Shown piece after piece: positions 1 through 8,407 of a stretch of DNA of 64,000 nucleotides (positions within the stretch are counted from its first letter, which is position 1; each line of letters starts with the position of its first letter). Made by a program: the position numbers and the translations under genes. The stretch comes from Streptomyces sp. NBC_00234 (GTDB lineage Bacteria; Actinomycetota; Actinomycetes; Streptomycetales; Streptomycetaceae): contig NZ_CP108101.1 of the NCBI RefSeq assembly GCF_036195325.1, positions 2,232,001 through 2,296,000 of the forward strand, read 5' to 3'. The notes under the pieces are model-generated. The model saw only the letters and a list, made by a program, of their open reading frames with translations. It did no database searches and was not told the origin of the DNA.

Positions 1-750
1 GGCTCCGTAAGGGTGGTGAACGCCGACCCGGTGATCGGCGGCCTGCCGACGTACGGCTGGGCGACCGGGATCCAGGTGGGCGCCGACGGCGAAGTGGTGG
101 GCGGCAGCGGACAGCTGAAGGGCCTGGAGAAGGGCGACACCTATCCGGTGGTCGGCGCCGACGACGCGCTGAAGCAGCTGAACGCCGCGTCCGCGGGCGG
201 CGGCGTCTCCGACACCGGCGGCTGCGCCACCCCCGCACCCCTGGAGGGCGAGCAGGCGGTCCCTCCGGCGGACTGCGAGGTGCCGGGTGACACCGCGAAG
301 CCGTTCGAGATGACGGTGGACTCAGCGGTGTTCGGGCTGGCCACGCAGAACGTGGAGGGGAAGCAGACGCTCGTGCCGTCCTGGCTGTTCTCGGTGCGCC
401 CCGCCACGGGCGGACCGCTCAGCACGGTCTCGCAGGTGGCGGTGGATCCCGCCCATCTCGCGAAGCCGGAGCCCCCGGCGCAGACCGGGGAGCGGCGGAT
501 CACTTCGTACAGCGCGGACGGCCGGACCCTCACGGTGACGTTCTGGGGCGGCGTGTGCAGCACCTACACGGCGCACGCGGAGGAGAGCGCCGGCCAGGTG
601 CGGGTGTCCGTCACGGAGTCGCAGCCGGACGAGAAGAAGGTCTGCATCATGATCGCCAAGGAACTGAAGCGGACGGTGACGCTGGACGCGCCGATCGGTG
701 ACCGAAAGATCGTGGACGCGGCCTCCGGCGCCGCGGTGCCGCGCGCCTGA
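1..750 (+). CDS. Conserved hypothetical protein, 3' part only
   Basis: The reading frame is open from the first base of the window to the TGA at 748-750, so the true start lies upstream and about 249 codons are visible. I do not recognise the family. The visible part has no transmembrane segment. It carries paired cysteines (GGC and ADC around residues 70-90, GGVCST and KKVCIM later), which would suit disulfides in an exported domain, and a region rich in beta-branched residues (RTLTVTFWGG). The likely reading is the extracytoplasmic part of a membrane-anchored protein or lipoprotein whose N-terminal anchor is outside the window. It converges with erpA, and a strong hairpin separates the two genes. 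Confidence 0.75.
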   Translation, partial: GSVRVVNADPVIGGLPTYGWATGIQVGADGEVVGGSGQLKGLEKGDTYPVVGADDALKQLNAASAGGGVSDTGGCATPAPLEGEQAVPPADCEVPGDTAKPFEMTVDSAVFGLATQNVEGKQTLVPSWLFSVRPATGGPLSTVSQVAVDPAHLAKPEPPAQTGERRITSYSADGRTLTVTFWGGVCSTYTAHAEESAGQVRVSVTESQPDEKKVCIMIAKELKRTVTLDAPIGDRKIVDAASGAAVPRA

Positions 751-756
751 GCGCGT

Positions 757-803
757 ACGACAGCGGCGGCGGTCCCGGATGCCGGGACCGCCGCCGCTGT
801 CGT
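757..803. terminator. Bidirectional hairpin terminator
   Basis: Perfect 22-bp inverted repeat (757-778 against 782-803) with a 3-nt loop, between the stop codons of the convergent upstream gene and erpA. No T-tract follows, which is usual for Streptomyces terminators. Confidence 0.8.
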
Positions 804-819
804 GCCGCTGCCGTGGGGC

Positions 820-1176
820 TCAGCTGAACGAGTCGCCGCAGGCGCAGGAACCCGTGGCGTTCGGGTTGTCGATCGTGAAGCCCTGCTTCTCGATCGTGTC
901 GACGAAGTCGATGGAGGCGCCGCCGAGGTAGGGGGCACTCATCCGGTCGGTCACGACCTTCACGCCGTCGAAGTCCTTCACGACATCGCCGTCGAGCGAA
1001 CGCTCGTCGAAGAAGAGCTGGTAGCGCAGGCCCGAGCAGCCGCCGGGCTGAACGGCGACGCGCAGCGCCAGGTCCTCGCGGCCCTCCTGCTCCAGCAGGC
1101 CCTTGACCTTGGCTGCGGCGGCGTCGGACAGGAGGATGCCGTCGCTCACGGTGGTGGTCTCGTCCGATACGGACAT
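820..1176 (-). CDS. erpA: Iron-sulfur cluster insertion protein (HesB/ErpA family)
   Basis: 118-aa A-type Fe-S carrier that takes assembled clusters and passes them to apo-enzymes in the cytoplasm. The three family cysteines are visible: GGCSG in the middle and SCACG near the C-terminus. Length is normal for the family. The start was set at the ATG complementary to 1174-1176 because a GGGAGAG ribosome-binding site lies just upstream; the frame is open further but that extension looks unlike the family. It is divergent from nadA, whose product is a 4Fe-4S enzyme and a plausible client. The symbol follows common Streptomyces usage. Confidence 0.9.
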   Translation of the reverse strand: MSVSDETTTVSDGILLSDAAAAKVKGLLEQEGREDLALRVAVQPGGCSGLRYQLFFDERSLDGDVVKDFDGVKVVTDRMSAPYLGGASIDFVDTIEKQGFTIDNPNATGSCACGDSFS

Positions 1177-1309
1177 CTGCTTCTCTCCCGGGTTGTACGG
1201 ACTGCTTGCCGACGTTGCAACCGTCTGAGCCTCGGATTCATTCCGGGCCGCCGCTTGCCTGTTCCTTTTCATGCTCGCACACCGCACCGGCGGGGGGATG
1301 CGTCACATC

Positions 1310-1361
1310 GACGCTATCGGCATCGTCAAACTGACACGAAGCGGTTATGATAGATAGCGTC
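1310..1361. promoter_or_regulatory. Spaced inverted repeat upstream of nadA
   Basis: GACGCTATC at 1310-1318 is repeated in inverted orientation as GATAGCGTC at 1353-1361, 34 bp apart, in the divergent erpA-nadA region. GTCAAA also occurs twice (1325-1330 and 1359-1364). The second arm lies about 45 bp before the nadA start. This could be a two-site operator for an NAD-pathway repressor, but no regulator can be named from the sequence. Confidence 0.4.
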
Positions 1362-1406
1362 AAATAGACGAAAAGGTTAGCCGCAGAAAAAGAAAGGGTG
1401 CGTGAC

Positions 1407-2585
1407 GTGACCACCGCCCAGCCCCTGGATGTACAGCCGACGCCCCTCGCTCTGCTGCTGCTCGGCCGCGAGGCCGACCCGAAGAGCGAGCGGGGCGTCG
1501 AATGCCCCGGCGATCTCCCCTCCGCGTCCGACCCGGACCTGGTGGAGCGCGCCCGCGTCGCCAAGGAGAAGCTCGGGGACAAGGTCTTCGTCCTCGGACA
1601 CCACTACCAGCGCGACGAGGTCATCCAGTTCGCGGATGTCACCGGCGACTCGTTCAAGCTCGCACGGGACGCGGCGGCGCGCCCGGAGGCCGAGTACATC
1701 GTCTTCTGCGGCGTGCACTTCATGGCCGAGTCCGCGGACATCCTGACCGGCGACGACCAGAAGGTCGTGCTCCCCGACCTGGCGGCCGGCTGCTCGATGG
1801 CCGACATGGCCACCGCCGAGCAGGTCGCCGAGTGCTGGGACGTACTGACCGAGGCCGGCGTCGCCGAGCAGGTCGTGCCCGTCTCGTACATGAACTCCTC
1901 CGCCGACATCAAGGCGTTCACCGGCAGGCACGGCGGCACGATCTGTACGTCCTCGAACGCGAAGCGGGCCCTGGAGTGGGCCTTCGAGCAGGGCGAGAAG
2001 ATCCTCTTCCTGCCGGACCAGCACCTGGGCCGCAACACGGCGGTACGGGACATGGGCATGACCCTGGAGGACTGCGTCCTCTACAACCCGCACAAGCCGA
2101 ACGGCGGTCTGACCGCCGAGGAGCTCCGCAACGCGAAGATGATCCTCTGGCGCGGCCACTGCTCGGTGCACGGGCGCTTCTCGGTGGAGTCCGTCAACGA
2201 CGTGCGCGAGCGCATTCCGGGCGTCAACGTGCTGGTGCACCCGGAGTGCAAGCACGAGGTCGTGGCCGCCGCGGACTACGTCGGTTCGACGGAGTACATC
2301 ATCAAGGCCCTGGAGGCGGCCCCGGCCGGTTCCAAGTGGGCCATCGGCACCGAGCTGAACCTGGTGCGGCGCCTCGCCAACCGCTTCGCGGCCGAGGACA
2401 AGGAGATCGTCTTCCTCGACAAGACGGTCTGCTTCTGCTCGACGATGAACCGGATCGACCTGCCGCACCTCGTGTGGACGCTGGAGTCGCTGGCCGAGGG
2501 CAACCTGGTCAACCGGATCGTGGTGGATCCGGAGACGGAGAAGTACGCGAAGCTGGCGCTGGAGCGGATGCTGGCGCTGCCGTAG
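1407..2585 (+). CDS. nadA: Quinolinate synthase
   Basis: 392-aa enzyme that condenses iminoaspartate with dihydroxyacetone phosphate to make quinolinate in de novo NAD synthesis. Visible hallmarks are GHHYQRDEV near the N-terminus and the three regions supplying 4Fe-4S ligands: VFCGVHF (Cys101), PECKHE (Cys281) and TVCFCS (Cys342/Cys344). The length fits the long actinobacterial form. I chose GTG at 1407, because AGAAAGG at 1391-1397 gives a 9-nt spacing; the in-frame GTG at 1398 sits directly on that site. nadB and nadC are not adjacent in this window. A 50-bp palindrome follows the stop codon. Confidence 0.97.
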   Translation: MTTAQPLDVQPTPLALLLLGREADPKSERGVECPGDLPSASDPDLVERARVAKEKLGDKVFVLGHHYQRDEVIQFADVTGDSFKLARDAAARPEAEYIVFCGVHFMAESADILTGDDQKVVLPDLAAGCSMADMATAEQVAECWDVLTEAGVAEQVVPVSYMNSSADIKAFTGRHGGTICTSSNAKRALEWAFEQGEKILFLPDQHLGRNTAVRDMGMTLEDCVLYNPHKPNGGLTAEELRNAKMILWRGHCSVHGRFSVESVNDVRERIPGVNVLVHPECKHEVVAAADYVGSTEYIIKALEAAPAGSKWAIGTELNLVRRLANRFAAEDKEIVFLDKTVCFCSTMNRIDLPHLVWTLESLAEGNLVNRIVVDPETEKYAKLALERMLALP

Positions 2586-2616
2586 CGGCAGCCCGCCGTC
2601 CACGGCCGCGGGACGG

Positions 2617-2666
2617 ACGTACGAGGGCCCCGGCACCGTTCGAACGGTGCCGGGGCCCTCGTACGT
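2617..2666. terminator. Bidirectional terminator, 50-bp perfect palindrome
   Basis: Every base from 2617 to 2666 pairs across the centre (TTCGAA at 2639-2644), giving 25-bp arms with no interruption. It lies between the stop codons of the convergent nadA and RND exporter genes. Confidence 0.85.
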
Positions 2667-2675
2667 GCACAGAGG

Positions 2676-5600
2676 TCAGGCCCGCGTGGGCTCCGGTTCG
2701 TCCGAGGTGGTCTCCTCGGACGGGCTCGGAGCCGGGATGCCGGCCTTCTTGTCGCGCTTGGCGGCCTTCTTCTTCGCGCGGCGCTCCTTGCGGAGCTCGA
2801 CCATCGCGTACAGCGTCGGCACGAGCAGCAGGGTCAGCAGTGTGGAGGTGATCAGACCACCGATCACGACGACGGCGAGCGGCTGCGAGATGAAGCCGCC
2901 GTCGCCGGTGACGCCCAGGGCCATCGGGAGCAGGGCGAAGATCGTCGCCAGGGCGGTCATCAGGATCGGACGGAGCCGGTGACGGCCGCCCTCGACAACC
3001 GCCTCGACGACGCCGAGCCCCTGGGCCCGGTACTGGTTGATCAGGTCGATCAGCACGATCGCGTTGGTCACCACGATGCCGATCAGCATCAGCATGCCGA
3101 TCATCGCCGGGATGCCCATCGGGGTGCCGGTGGCGACGAGCAGGCCGATGGCGCCCGTGGCCGCGAACGGGATGGAGACCAGCAGGATCAGCGGCTGGAT
3201 CAGCGAGCGGAACGTCGCGACCAGGAGCATGAAGACGATCGCGATGGCCGCCAGCATGGCGAGACCCAGGTTGACGAACGCCTCGTTCTGGTCCTCGGAG
3301 ACACCGCCGATGGTGGCGGTGGCGCCTGCCGGAAGGTCCAGGGCGTCGATCTTCTTCAGCAGGGCGGCGCTCACCTCACCGGTGTTGTCACTGGTGGGCT
3401 TGGCCGTGATGGTCGCGGAGCGCTGACCGTCGATCCGGGTCATGGAGACCGGTCCGGGGACCAGTTCGACCTCGGCGATCTCGGCGAGCCTGACCGCGCC
3501 GAGCCGGAGGTCCTTGAGCTCCGCCATGGTGGCGGCCGGACGGGAGGAGGTGACGACGATGTCGCGCTCGGTGTCGTCGAGGATCGCCTTGCCCGACGGC
3601 GTGCCGCGCACTGCGCCCGCGACGGCCGCACCGAGGGTGGCGTCGTTGAATCCGGCGGCGGCGGCCTTGTCGTTGGCCTTCACCGAGATGCGCGGGACGC
3701 TCTGCGAGAGGTCGCTCTGGACGTCGGTGACGTCGTCGAGTCCGGCGACCGCGGTACGCACCTCTTCGGACGCCTTCTCCAGGACGTCCCCGTCGGCGGC
3801 CTTGACCACGACGCTCAGGTCCTGGCTGCCGAAGCCGTCGCCCGCCGCGATCGTGGTGTCACCGATCCCGTCGAGCTTGCCGAGGGCCTCGTCGATCCGC
3901 TCCTGGGTGGCGTCGAAGCCGGCCGCGTCCTTGAGGGTCACCTGGTACGAAGCCTGGTTGGCTCCCGTACCGCCGCCGAAGGCCGCCATGAAGCCGGACG
4001 AGCCGACCGTGACCTGGTAGTCCTCGACGTTCTTCTCGTCGGCGAGAACCTTCTCGACCTTCCGCGCGGCCTCGTCGGCCGCCGCCAGGCTGGTGCCCGC
4101 GGAGAGCTCCTGCTTGATGGACAGGACTTCCTGCTCGCCCTGGTCGAAGAAGTTGGTCTTCAGGAGCGGGACCATGCCGAAGGTGCCGAACAGGACGGCG
4201 ACGGCGAGGACGATGCTGGTGATGCGGCGCCGGGTCGCGAACCGCAGCACCGGGACGTAGAGCCGCTGGAGCCTGCTGCTCGCTTCCTTCTCCTCCGCCT
4301 TGCGGCGGGCCTCCGCCGGGTTCTCCGCGGCGCCCTTGGGGGCGCGCAGGAACCAGTAGGAGAGGACCGGGACCACGGTCAGCGAGACCAGCAGGGAGGC
4401 CAGCAGGGCCGCCGTGACGGTCAGGGAGAACGAACCGAACAGCTGGCCGACCATGCCGCCGACCAGACCGATCGGGAGGAACACGGCGACGGTGGTGAGC
4501 GTCGAGGAGGTGACGGCTCCGGCCACCTCCCTGACGGCGGTGATGATCGCCGAGTGGCGCTCCTCGCCGTAGCCGAGGTGCCGCTTGATGTTCTCCAGGA
4601 CCACGATCGAGTCGTCGACGACCCGGCCGATGGCGATGGTCAGCGCGCCGAGCGTGAGCATGTTCAGCGACAGGTCGCGGGTCCACAGCACGATCAGCGC
4701 GAGAACGACGGACAGCGGGATCGAGACCGCGGTGACCAGGGTCGAGCGCAGGGACGCCAGGAAGACCAGGATCACGATGACCGCGAAGAGCAGGCCGAGC
4801 GCGCCCTCGGTGGTCAGACCGGAGATCGCCTTGGAGACGGCGGGGCCCTGGTCGGAGACGACGGTCAGCTCGGCGCCGGCGCCGAGGTCCTTGCGCAGGT
4901 CCGGGAGCTTGTCACGGACGGCGTCCGAGATGGCGACGGCGCTGCCGTCCTTGTCCATCGTCGCCATGACGGCGAGGCTCGGCTTGCCGTTCGTACGGGT
5001 GATGGAGACCGCGGTGGACGGCTCCTCCTTCACCGTGGCGACGTCACCGACGCGGACCGGCTTGCCGGGCCTGCCGGTCGCCGGGTTCTGCGGGGCGACC
5101 GTCAGGTCCTCGATCTGCTTCAGCGAGGTGTAGCCGCCGCCGACCTGGATCGTGCGGCTCTTGCCCGCCTCGGAGAACGAGCCGCCGGGGACGGTGGCGC
5201 CGCCCGCCTGGAGGGCCTGGGACAGCGAGCCGGCGTTCAGACCGGCAGCGGCGAGCTTCTTGTCGTCGGGGGTGACGGAGATCTGGAGGTCCTGGACCCC
5301 GTCGACCGACACCTGGCCGACCCCGTCGATGTCGTCGAGTGCGGGGACCACCGTGCGGTCCAGCTGGTCGGCGAGCGCCTGCTGGTCCTTGTCGGAGGTG
5401 ACGGCGAGGACGACCGTGGGAATGTCGTCCGTCGAGCCGGCGATGACCTGCGGGTCGACGTCGTCCGGGAGCTGGATGCGGGCACGGTTCACGGCCTGCT
5501 GGATGTCGGCGACGAGCTGCTTGGTGTCTTGGTCACCGAAGTCGAAGGTCGCCATGATGACGGCGTTGCCCTCGCTGGCGGTCGAGGTGATGCCCTCGAC

Positions 5601-5831
5601 GCCGTCGACGGCCTTGATGGAGTTCTCGAGCGGTTCGACGACCTGCTTCGCGACCACATCGGGGGACGCACCCTGGTAGGGCGCGAGCACCGACACCATC
5701 GGAAGTTCGATGGTGGGCAGCAGTTGCTGCTTGAGCTGCGGGATCGCGATCGCTCCGAATACGAGCGCGACGATCGAGATCAGCCCGATCAGGGCCCTTT
5801 GCGCGAGGCTGAATCTGGACAGCCAGGACAT
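2676..5831 (-). CDS. RND-family efflux transporter (AcrB/MMPL-like permease)
   Basis: 1051-aa inner-membrane proton-driven exporter. The layout is that of the hydrophobe/amphiphile RND type: one N-terminal helix, a large periplasmic-type loop with PN1/PN2 domains, a block of six helices containing GRVVDDSIVV, a second loop, and six C-terminal helices. Asp406-Asp407 correspond to the proton-relay pair of AcrB transmembrane helix 4. The C-terminus is a Lys-rich tail. The start at 5831 (MSWLSRFSLAQRAL) is the usual N-terminus; the frame runs on upstream without family similarity. No adaptor or outer-membrane partner is adjacent, as expected in a Gram-positive. It lies just downstream of the response regulator on the same strand and may be its target. 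Substrate unknown. Confidence 0.9.
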   Translation of the reverse strand: MSWLSRFSLAQRALIGLISIVALVFGAIAIPQLKQQLLPTIELPMVSVLAPYQGASPDVVAKQVVEPLENSIKAVDGVEGITSTASEGNAVIMATFDFGDQDTKQLVADIQQAVNRARIQLPDDVDPQVIAGSTDDIPTVVLAVTSDKDQQALADQLDRTVVPALDDIDGVGQVSVDGVQDLQISVTPDDKKLAAAGLNAGSLSQALQAGGATVPGGSFSEAGKSRTIQVGGGYTSLKQIEDLTVAPQNPATGRPGKPVRVGDVATVKEEPSTAVSITRTNGKPSLAVMATMDKDGSAVAISDAVRDKLPDLRKDLGAGAELTVVSDQGPAVSKAISGLTTEGALGLLFAVIVILVFLASLRSTLVTAVSIPLSVVLALIVLWTRDLSLNMLTLGALTIAIGRVVDDSIVVLENIKRHLGYGEERHSAIITAVREVAGAVTSSTLTTVAVFLPIGLVGGMVGQLFGSFSLTVTAALLASLLVSLTVVPVLSYWFLRAPKGAAENPAEARRKAEEKEASSRLQRLYVPVLRFATRRRITSIVLAVAVLFGTFGMVPLLKTNFFDQGEQEVLSIKQELSAGTSLAAADEAARKVEKVLADEKNVEDYQVTVGSSGFMAAFGGGTGANQASYQVTLKDAAGFDATQERIDEALGKLDGIGDTTIAAGDGFGSQDLSVVVKAADGDVLEKASEEVRTAVAGLDDVTDVQSDLSQSVPRISVKANDKAAAAGFNDATLGAAVAGAVRGTPSGKAILDDTERDIVVTSSRPAATMAELKDLRLGAVRLAEIAEVELVPGPVSMTRIDGQRSATITAKPTSDNTGEVSAALLKKIDALDLPAGATATIGGVSEDQNEAFVNLGLAMLAAIAIVFMLLVATFRSLIQPLILLVSIPFAATGAIGLLVATGTPMGIPAMIGMLMLIGIVVTNAIVLIDLINQYRAQGLGVVEAVVEGGRHRLRPILMTALATIFALLPMALGVTGDGGFISQPLAVVVIGGLITSTLLTLLLVPTLYAMVELRKERRAKKKAAKRDKKAGIPAPSPSEETTSDEPEPTRA

Positions 5832-5972
5832 GGGTGGGTCTCTCTTCTGTGGCGTACGCGGCAGATGGGCGGGCGATCGAAGGGGGACACGCCCCACCCG
5901 TTCATACGATCGCCGATCCCCGCGGCCGAATCGTCGGCCCCGGGGGTGCTTTCTTATGCCGCGCATACCGCA

Positions 5973-5996
5973 GGTGGAGTACACCGCATCTCCACC
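5973..5996 (-). terminator. Short hairpin between response regulator and RND gene
   Basis: GGTGGAG (5973-5979) and CTCCACC (5990-5996) form a 7-bp stem with a 10-nt loop just after the response-regulator stop. TATGC-CGC-GCATA at 5955-5967 is a second small palindrome upstream of the RND gene. Either could be an attenuating terminator or an operator; the evidence is weak. Confidence 0.3.
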
Positions 5997-6010
5997 CCTG
6001 GCCCCGACCG

Positions 6011-6700
6011 CTAGTCGACCCTGGGGCGCACCAGGCCCGATTCGTACGCGATTACCACCAATTGAGCCCGGTCCCGGGCGCCGAGCTTCGCCATCGCCCT
6101 GTTCACATGGGTCTTGACGGTGAGTGGGCTGACCACGAGCCGCTCGGCGATCTCGTCGTTGGAGTGCCCGCCGGCGACGAGGACCAGCACCTCCCGTTCG
6201 CGCACGGTGAGGGCGGCGAGCCGTTCCGAGTACGCCGCGGCGTCCGGGCCCTCGCCCGAACTCCCGCCCTGGGCGAGGAAGGTGGCGATGAGCCCCTTGG
6301 TCGCCGCCGGGGAGAGCAGGGCCTCACCGCCCGCCGCGATACGGATGGCGTTGAGCAGTTCGTCCGGTTCCGCACCCTTCCCCAGGAAGCCCGAGGCGCC
6401 GGCGCGCAGGGACTGCACCACGTACTCGTCCACCTCGAAGGTGGTGAGCATGACGATGCGGACATCCGCCAGATCCGGGTCGGCGCTGATCATGCGGGTG
6501 GCGGCGAGCCCGTCGGTGCCGGGCATCCGGATGTCCATCAGCACCACGTCGGCGCGTGTCGAGCGGGCCAGCGCCACGGCCTCCGCGCCGTCCGCCGCCT
6601 CTCCCACGACGTGCATGTCGGGCTCCGAGTCGACCAGCACCCGGAAGGCGCTGCGCAGCAGTGCCTGGTCGTCGGCGAGCAGCACCTTGATCGGATTCAC
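6011..6700 (-). CDS. NarL/LuxR-family response regulator
   Basis: 229 aa. The receiver domain (residues 1-120) has the acidic pair Asp10-Asp11, phosphoacceptor Asp56 in VVLMDIRMP, a switch region LTTF and Lys108. The LuxR-type helix-turn-helix (about 164-215) contains LTVREREVL and the recognition segment SPLTVKTHV. It is the partner of the histidine kinase immediately upstream: ATGA overlap, 6697-6700. The RND exporter gene follows 179 bp downstream on the same strand, which makes it the first candidate target. Confidence 0.95.
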   Translation of the reverse strand: MNPIKVLLADDQALLRSAFRVLVDSEPDMHVVGEAADGAEAVALARSTRADVVLMDIRMPGTDGLAATRMISADPDLADVRIVMLTTFEVDEYVVQSLRAGASGFLGKGAEPDELLNAIRIAAGGEALLSPAATKGLIATFLAQGGSSGEGPDAAAYSERLAALTVREREVLVLVAGGHSNDEIAERLVVSPLTVKTHVNRAMAKLGARDRAQLVVIAYESGLVRPRVD

Positions 6701-8001
6701 GCGTGTCCCCCCGTTCCGCCCGTCGCACCGGACGCCTTCTGCTCACCCGTGCGGGCCTTGACCGGCAGGATCGCATGGACGCGGAAGCCGCCGCCGTAGC
6801 GGGGGCCCGCGGTGAGGGTGCCCCCGAAGGCGGTGACGCGTTCGCGCATACCGATGAGTCCGTGGCCGCCGCCGTCGCCCTCCTCGGCCCGCGTACCCGC
6901 GAAGGAACCCTCGCCCTCGCCCGTCCGGCCCCTGCCGTTGTCGAGCACCGTGATCTCGGCGGTCGCCCCGACCCGTACGACACTCACCTCGGCCTTCGCG
7001 CCCGCTCCGGCGTGCTTGCGCACATTGGTCAGCGCTTCCTGGATGACCCGGTAGGCGGCCAGGTCGACGGCGGCCGGCAGCGGGTTCTGGTGGTCGGTGC
7101 AGGCCACCTCGACGGGGAGTCCGGCATTGCGGAAGGTGTTCACCAGCTCGCCGAGGACCGCGAGCCCGGGGGCCGGTTCGGTGGGCGCCTCGGGGTCGCC
7201 GGACTGACGGAGCAGTCCGACGGTGGCACGGAGTTCGTTGAGCGCGGAGCGGCTGGCGTCGCGGACGTGGGCGAGCGCCTCCTTGGCCTGGTCCGGGCGC
7301 TTGTCCATGACGTGGGCCGCCACACCGGCCTGGACGTTGACGAGGGCGATGTGGTGGGCGACGACGTCGTGCAGGTCCCGGGCGATCCGCAGCCGCTCCT
7401 CGGCGACCCTGCGGCGCGCCTCCTCCTCACGGGTGCGTTCGGCGCGTTCGGCGCGCTCCCTGATCGCGTCGACGAAGGCGCGCCTGCTGCGGACGGCGTC
7501 CCCCGCGGCGCCCGCCATGCCGGTCCACGCGAAGACGCCGAGGTTCTCCTGGCTGTACCAGGGGGCCGAGCCGAAGAACATCGCCGCCGCGGTGAGCACC
7601 GTCATGGTCAGCAGGCCGACCCGCCAGGTGGTGGGACGGTCGGTGCGGGAGGCGACGGTGTAGAGCGCGATCACGGCGCTCATCACCACGGGGGCGGGCG
7701 GGTCCATCACCACGAACTCCGCCGCGGACAGGGCACCGGTCACGGCGAGCACCGCCATCGGGCTCCGCCGCCGCAGGACGAGCGCCCCGGCGCCCAGCAC
7801 CATGAGGAGCACGCTGAAGGGTTCGGGGGTGCGGGTACCGAACGAGGGCCCGTTCGCCCCGTGGTTCGGATCGGCGAACGACGCGCAGATCATGCTGACG
7901 AGCACGGCCAGGGCGAGCCCCGCGTCGAAGGCGAGGGGATGGCCGCGCAGCCAGCGATGGGCACGCACGAACCCGGTTCCGAGGGTGGTCACGTCGAGCA
8001 A
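6697..8001 (-). CDS. Sensor histidine kinase (NarL-partner, HisKA_3 type)
   Basis: 434 aa. The N-terminal half holds about five hydrophobic segments (roughly residues 24-42, 63-77, 82-98, 104-117 and 128-143) with short connections and no large extracellular sensor domain, so it probably senses the membrane itself. The HisKA_3 dimerisation helix has RIARDLHDVVAHH with phospho-acceptor His211. The ATPase domain shows QEALTNVRKHA (N box) and GGGHGLIGMRERV (G box). Intramembrane-sensing kinases of this type commonly govern cell-envelope or drug responses. It lies downstream of pspA and pspAA, separated by a hairpin at 8059-8094. Confidence 0.93.
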   Translation of the reverse strand: MLDVTTLGTGFVRAHRWLRGHPLAFDAGLALAVLVSMICASFADPNHGANGPSFGTRTPEPFSVLLMVLGAGALVLRRRSPMAVLAVTGALSAAEFVVMDPPAPVVMSAVIALYTVASRTDRPTTWRVGLLTMTVLTAAAMFFGSAPWYSQENLGVFAWTGMAGAAGDAVRSRRAFVDAIRERAERAERTREEEARRRVAEERLRIARDLHDVVAHHIALVNVQAGVAAHVMDKRPDQAKEALAHVRDASRSALNELRATVGLLRQSGDPEAPTEPAPGLAVLGELVNTFRNAGLPVEVACTDHQNPLPAAVDLAAYRVIQEALTNVRKHAGAGAKAEVSVVRVGATAEITVLDNGRGRTGEGEGSFAGTRAEEGDGGGHGLIGMRERVTAFGGTLTAGPRYGGGFRVHAILPVKARTGEQKASGATGGTGGHA

Positions 8002-8058
8002 CGGTACGGCGTGTCGCGCCCTGTCGTGTCCCGGTCGTGCACGGCTTCCGCCACAGCA

Positions 8059-8094
8059 CTGTGCCCCGCGGCCGGCGGACCGGGCGGGGCACAG
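8059..8094 (-). terminator. Hairpin after pspAA
   Basis: CTGTGCCCCGC (8059-8069) pairs perfectly with 8084-8094, an 11-bp stem with a GC-rich loop. It sits in the 117-bp gap between pspAA and the kinase gene and probably limits read-through from the psp pair into the two-component genes. Confidence 0.55.
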
Positions 8095-8118
8095 GAGGGT
8101 GCTGGAGCGGGTGGCACG

Positions 8119-8397
8119 TCAGCCGGGGATCAGACCGTCGTCGCCGAGCATGGCGCGCACCTCTTCGAGGGTCGCGTCGGGCGACGGCAGGATCAGTTCG
8201 GACGGCTCCAGGGAGTCGTCCGGCAGGGGTGAACCGAGCTCTCGCACCTTGCCGAGAAGTGCCTGGAAAGTGGAGCGGAAACCTGCGCCGTCGCCGCTCT
8301 CCATCTCTGCGAGCAGCTCGTCGTCGAGTTTGTTCAGCTCGGCGACGTGACTGTCGGCCAGCGTCAGCTGACCCTCCCCCATGATCCGTACGATCAT
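8119..8397 (-). CDS. PspA-associated protein PspAA
   Basis: 92-aa small acidic protein that starts MIVRIMGEGQLTL and ends in a LPSPDATLEEVRAML segment, the pattern of the PspAA domain found in actinobacterial phage-shock loci. It follows pspA by 10 bp on the same strand, so the two are co-transcribed. The domain is thought to assist or modulate PspA at the membrane; its mechanism is not established. It has no membrane segment. The family assignment rests on sequence character and position. Confidence 0.85.
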   Translation of the reverse strand: MIVRIMGEGQLTLADSHVAELNKLDDELLAEMESGDGAGFRSTFQALLGKVRELGSPLPDDSLEPSELILPSPDATLEEVRAMLGDDGLIPG

Positions 8398-8407
8398 GAC
8401 GTTGCCC

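Noticed and set aside
2979..6014. A long plus-strand open frame opposite the RND exporter
   Set aside because: It mirrors the codons of a well-supported exporter gene; its product is Asp/Arg/Gly-rich without family features. It is a GC-bias shadow.
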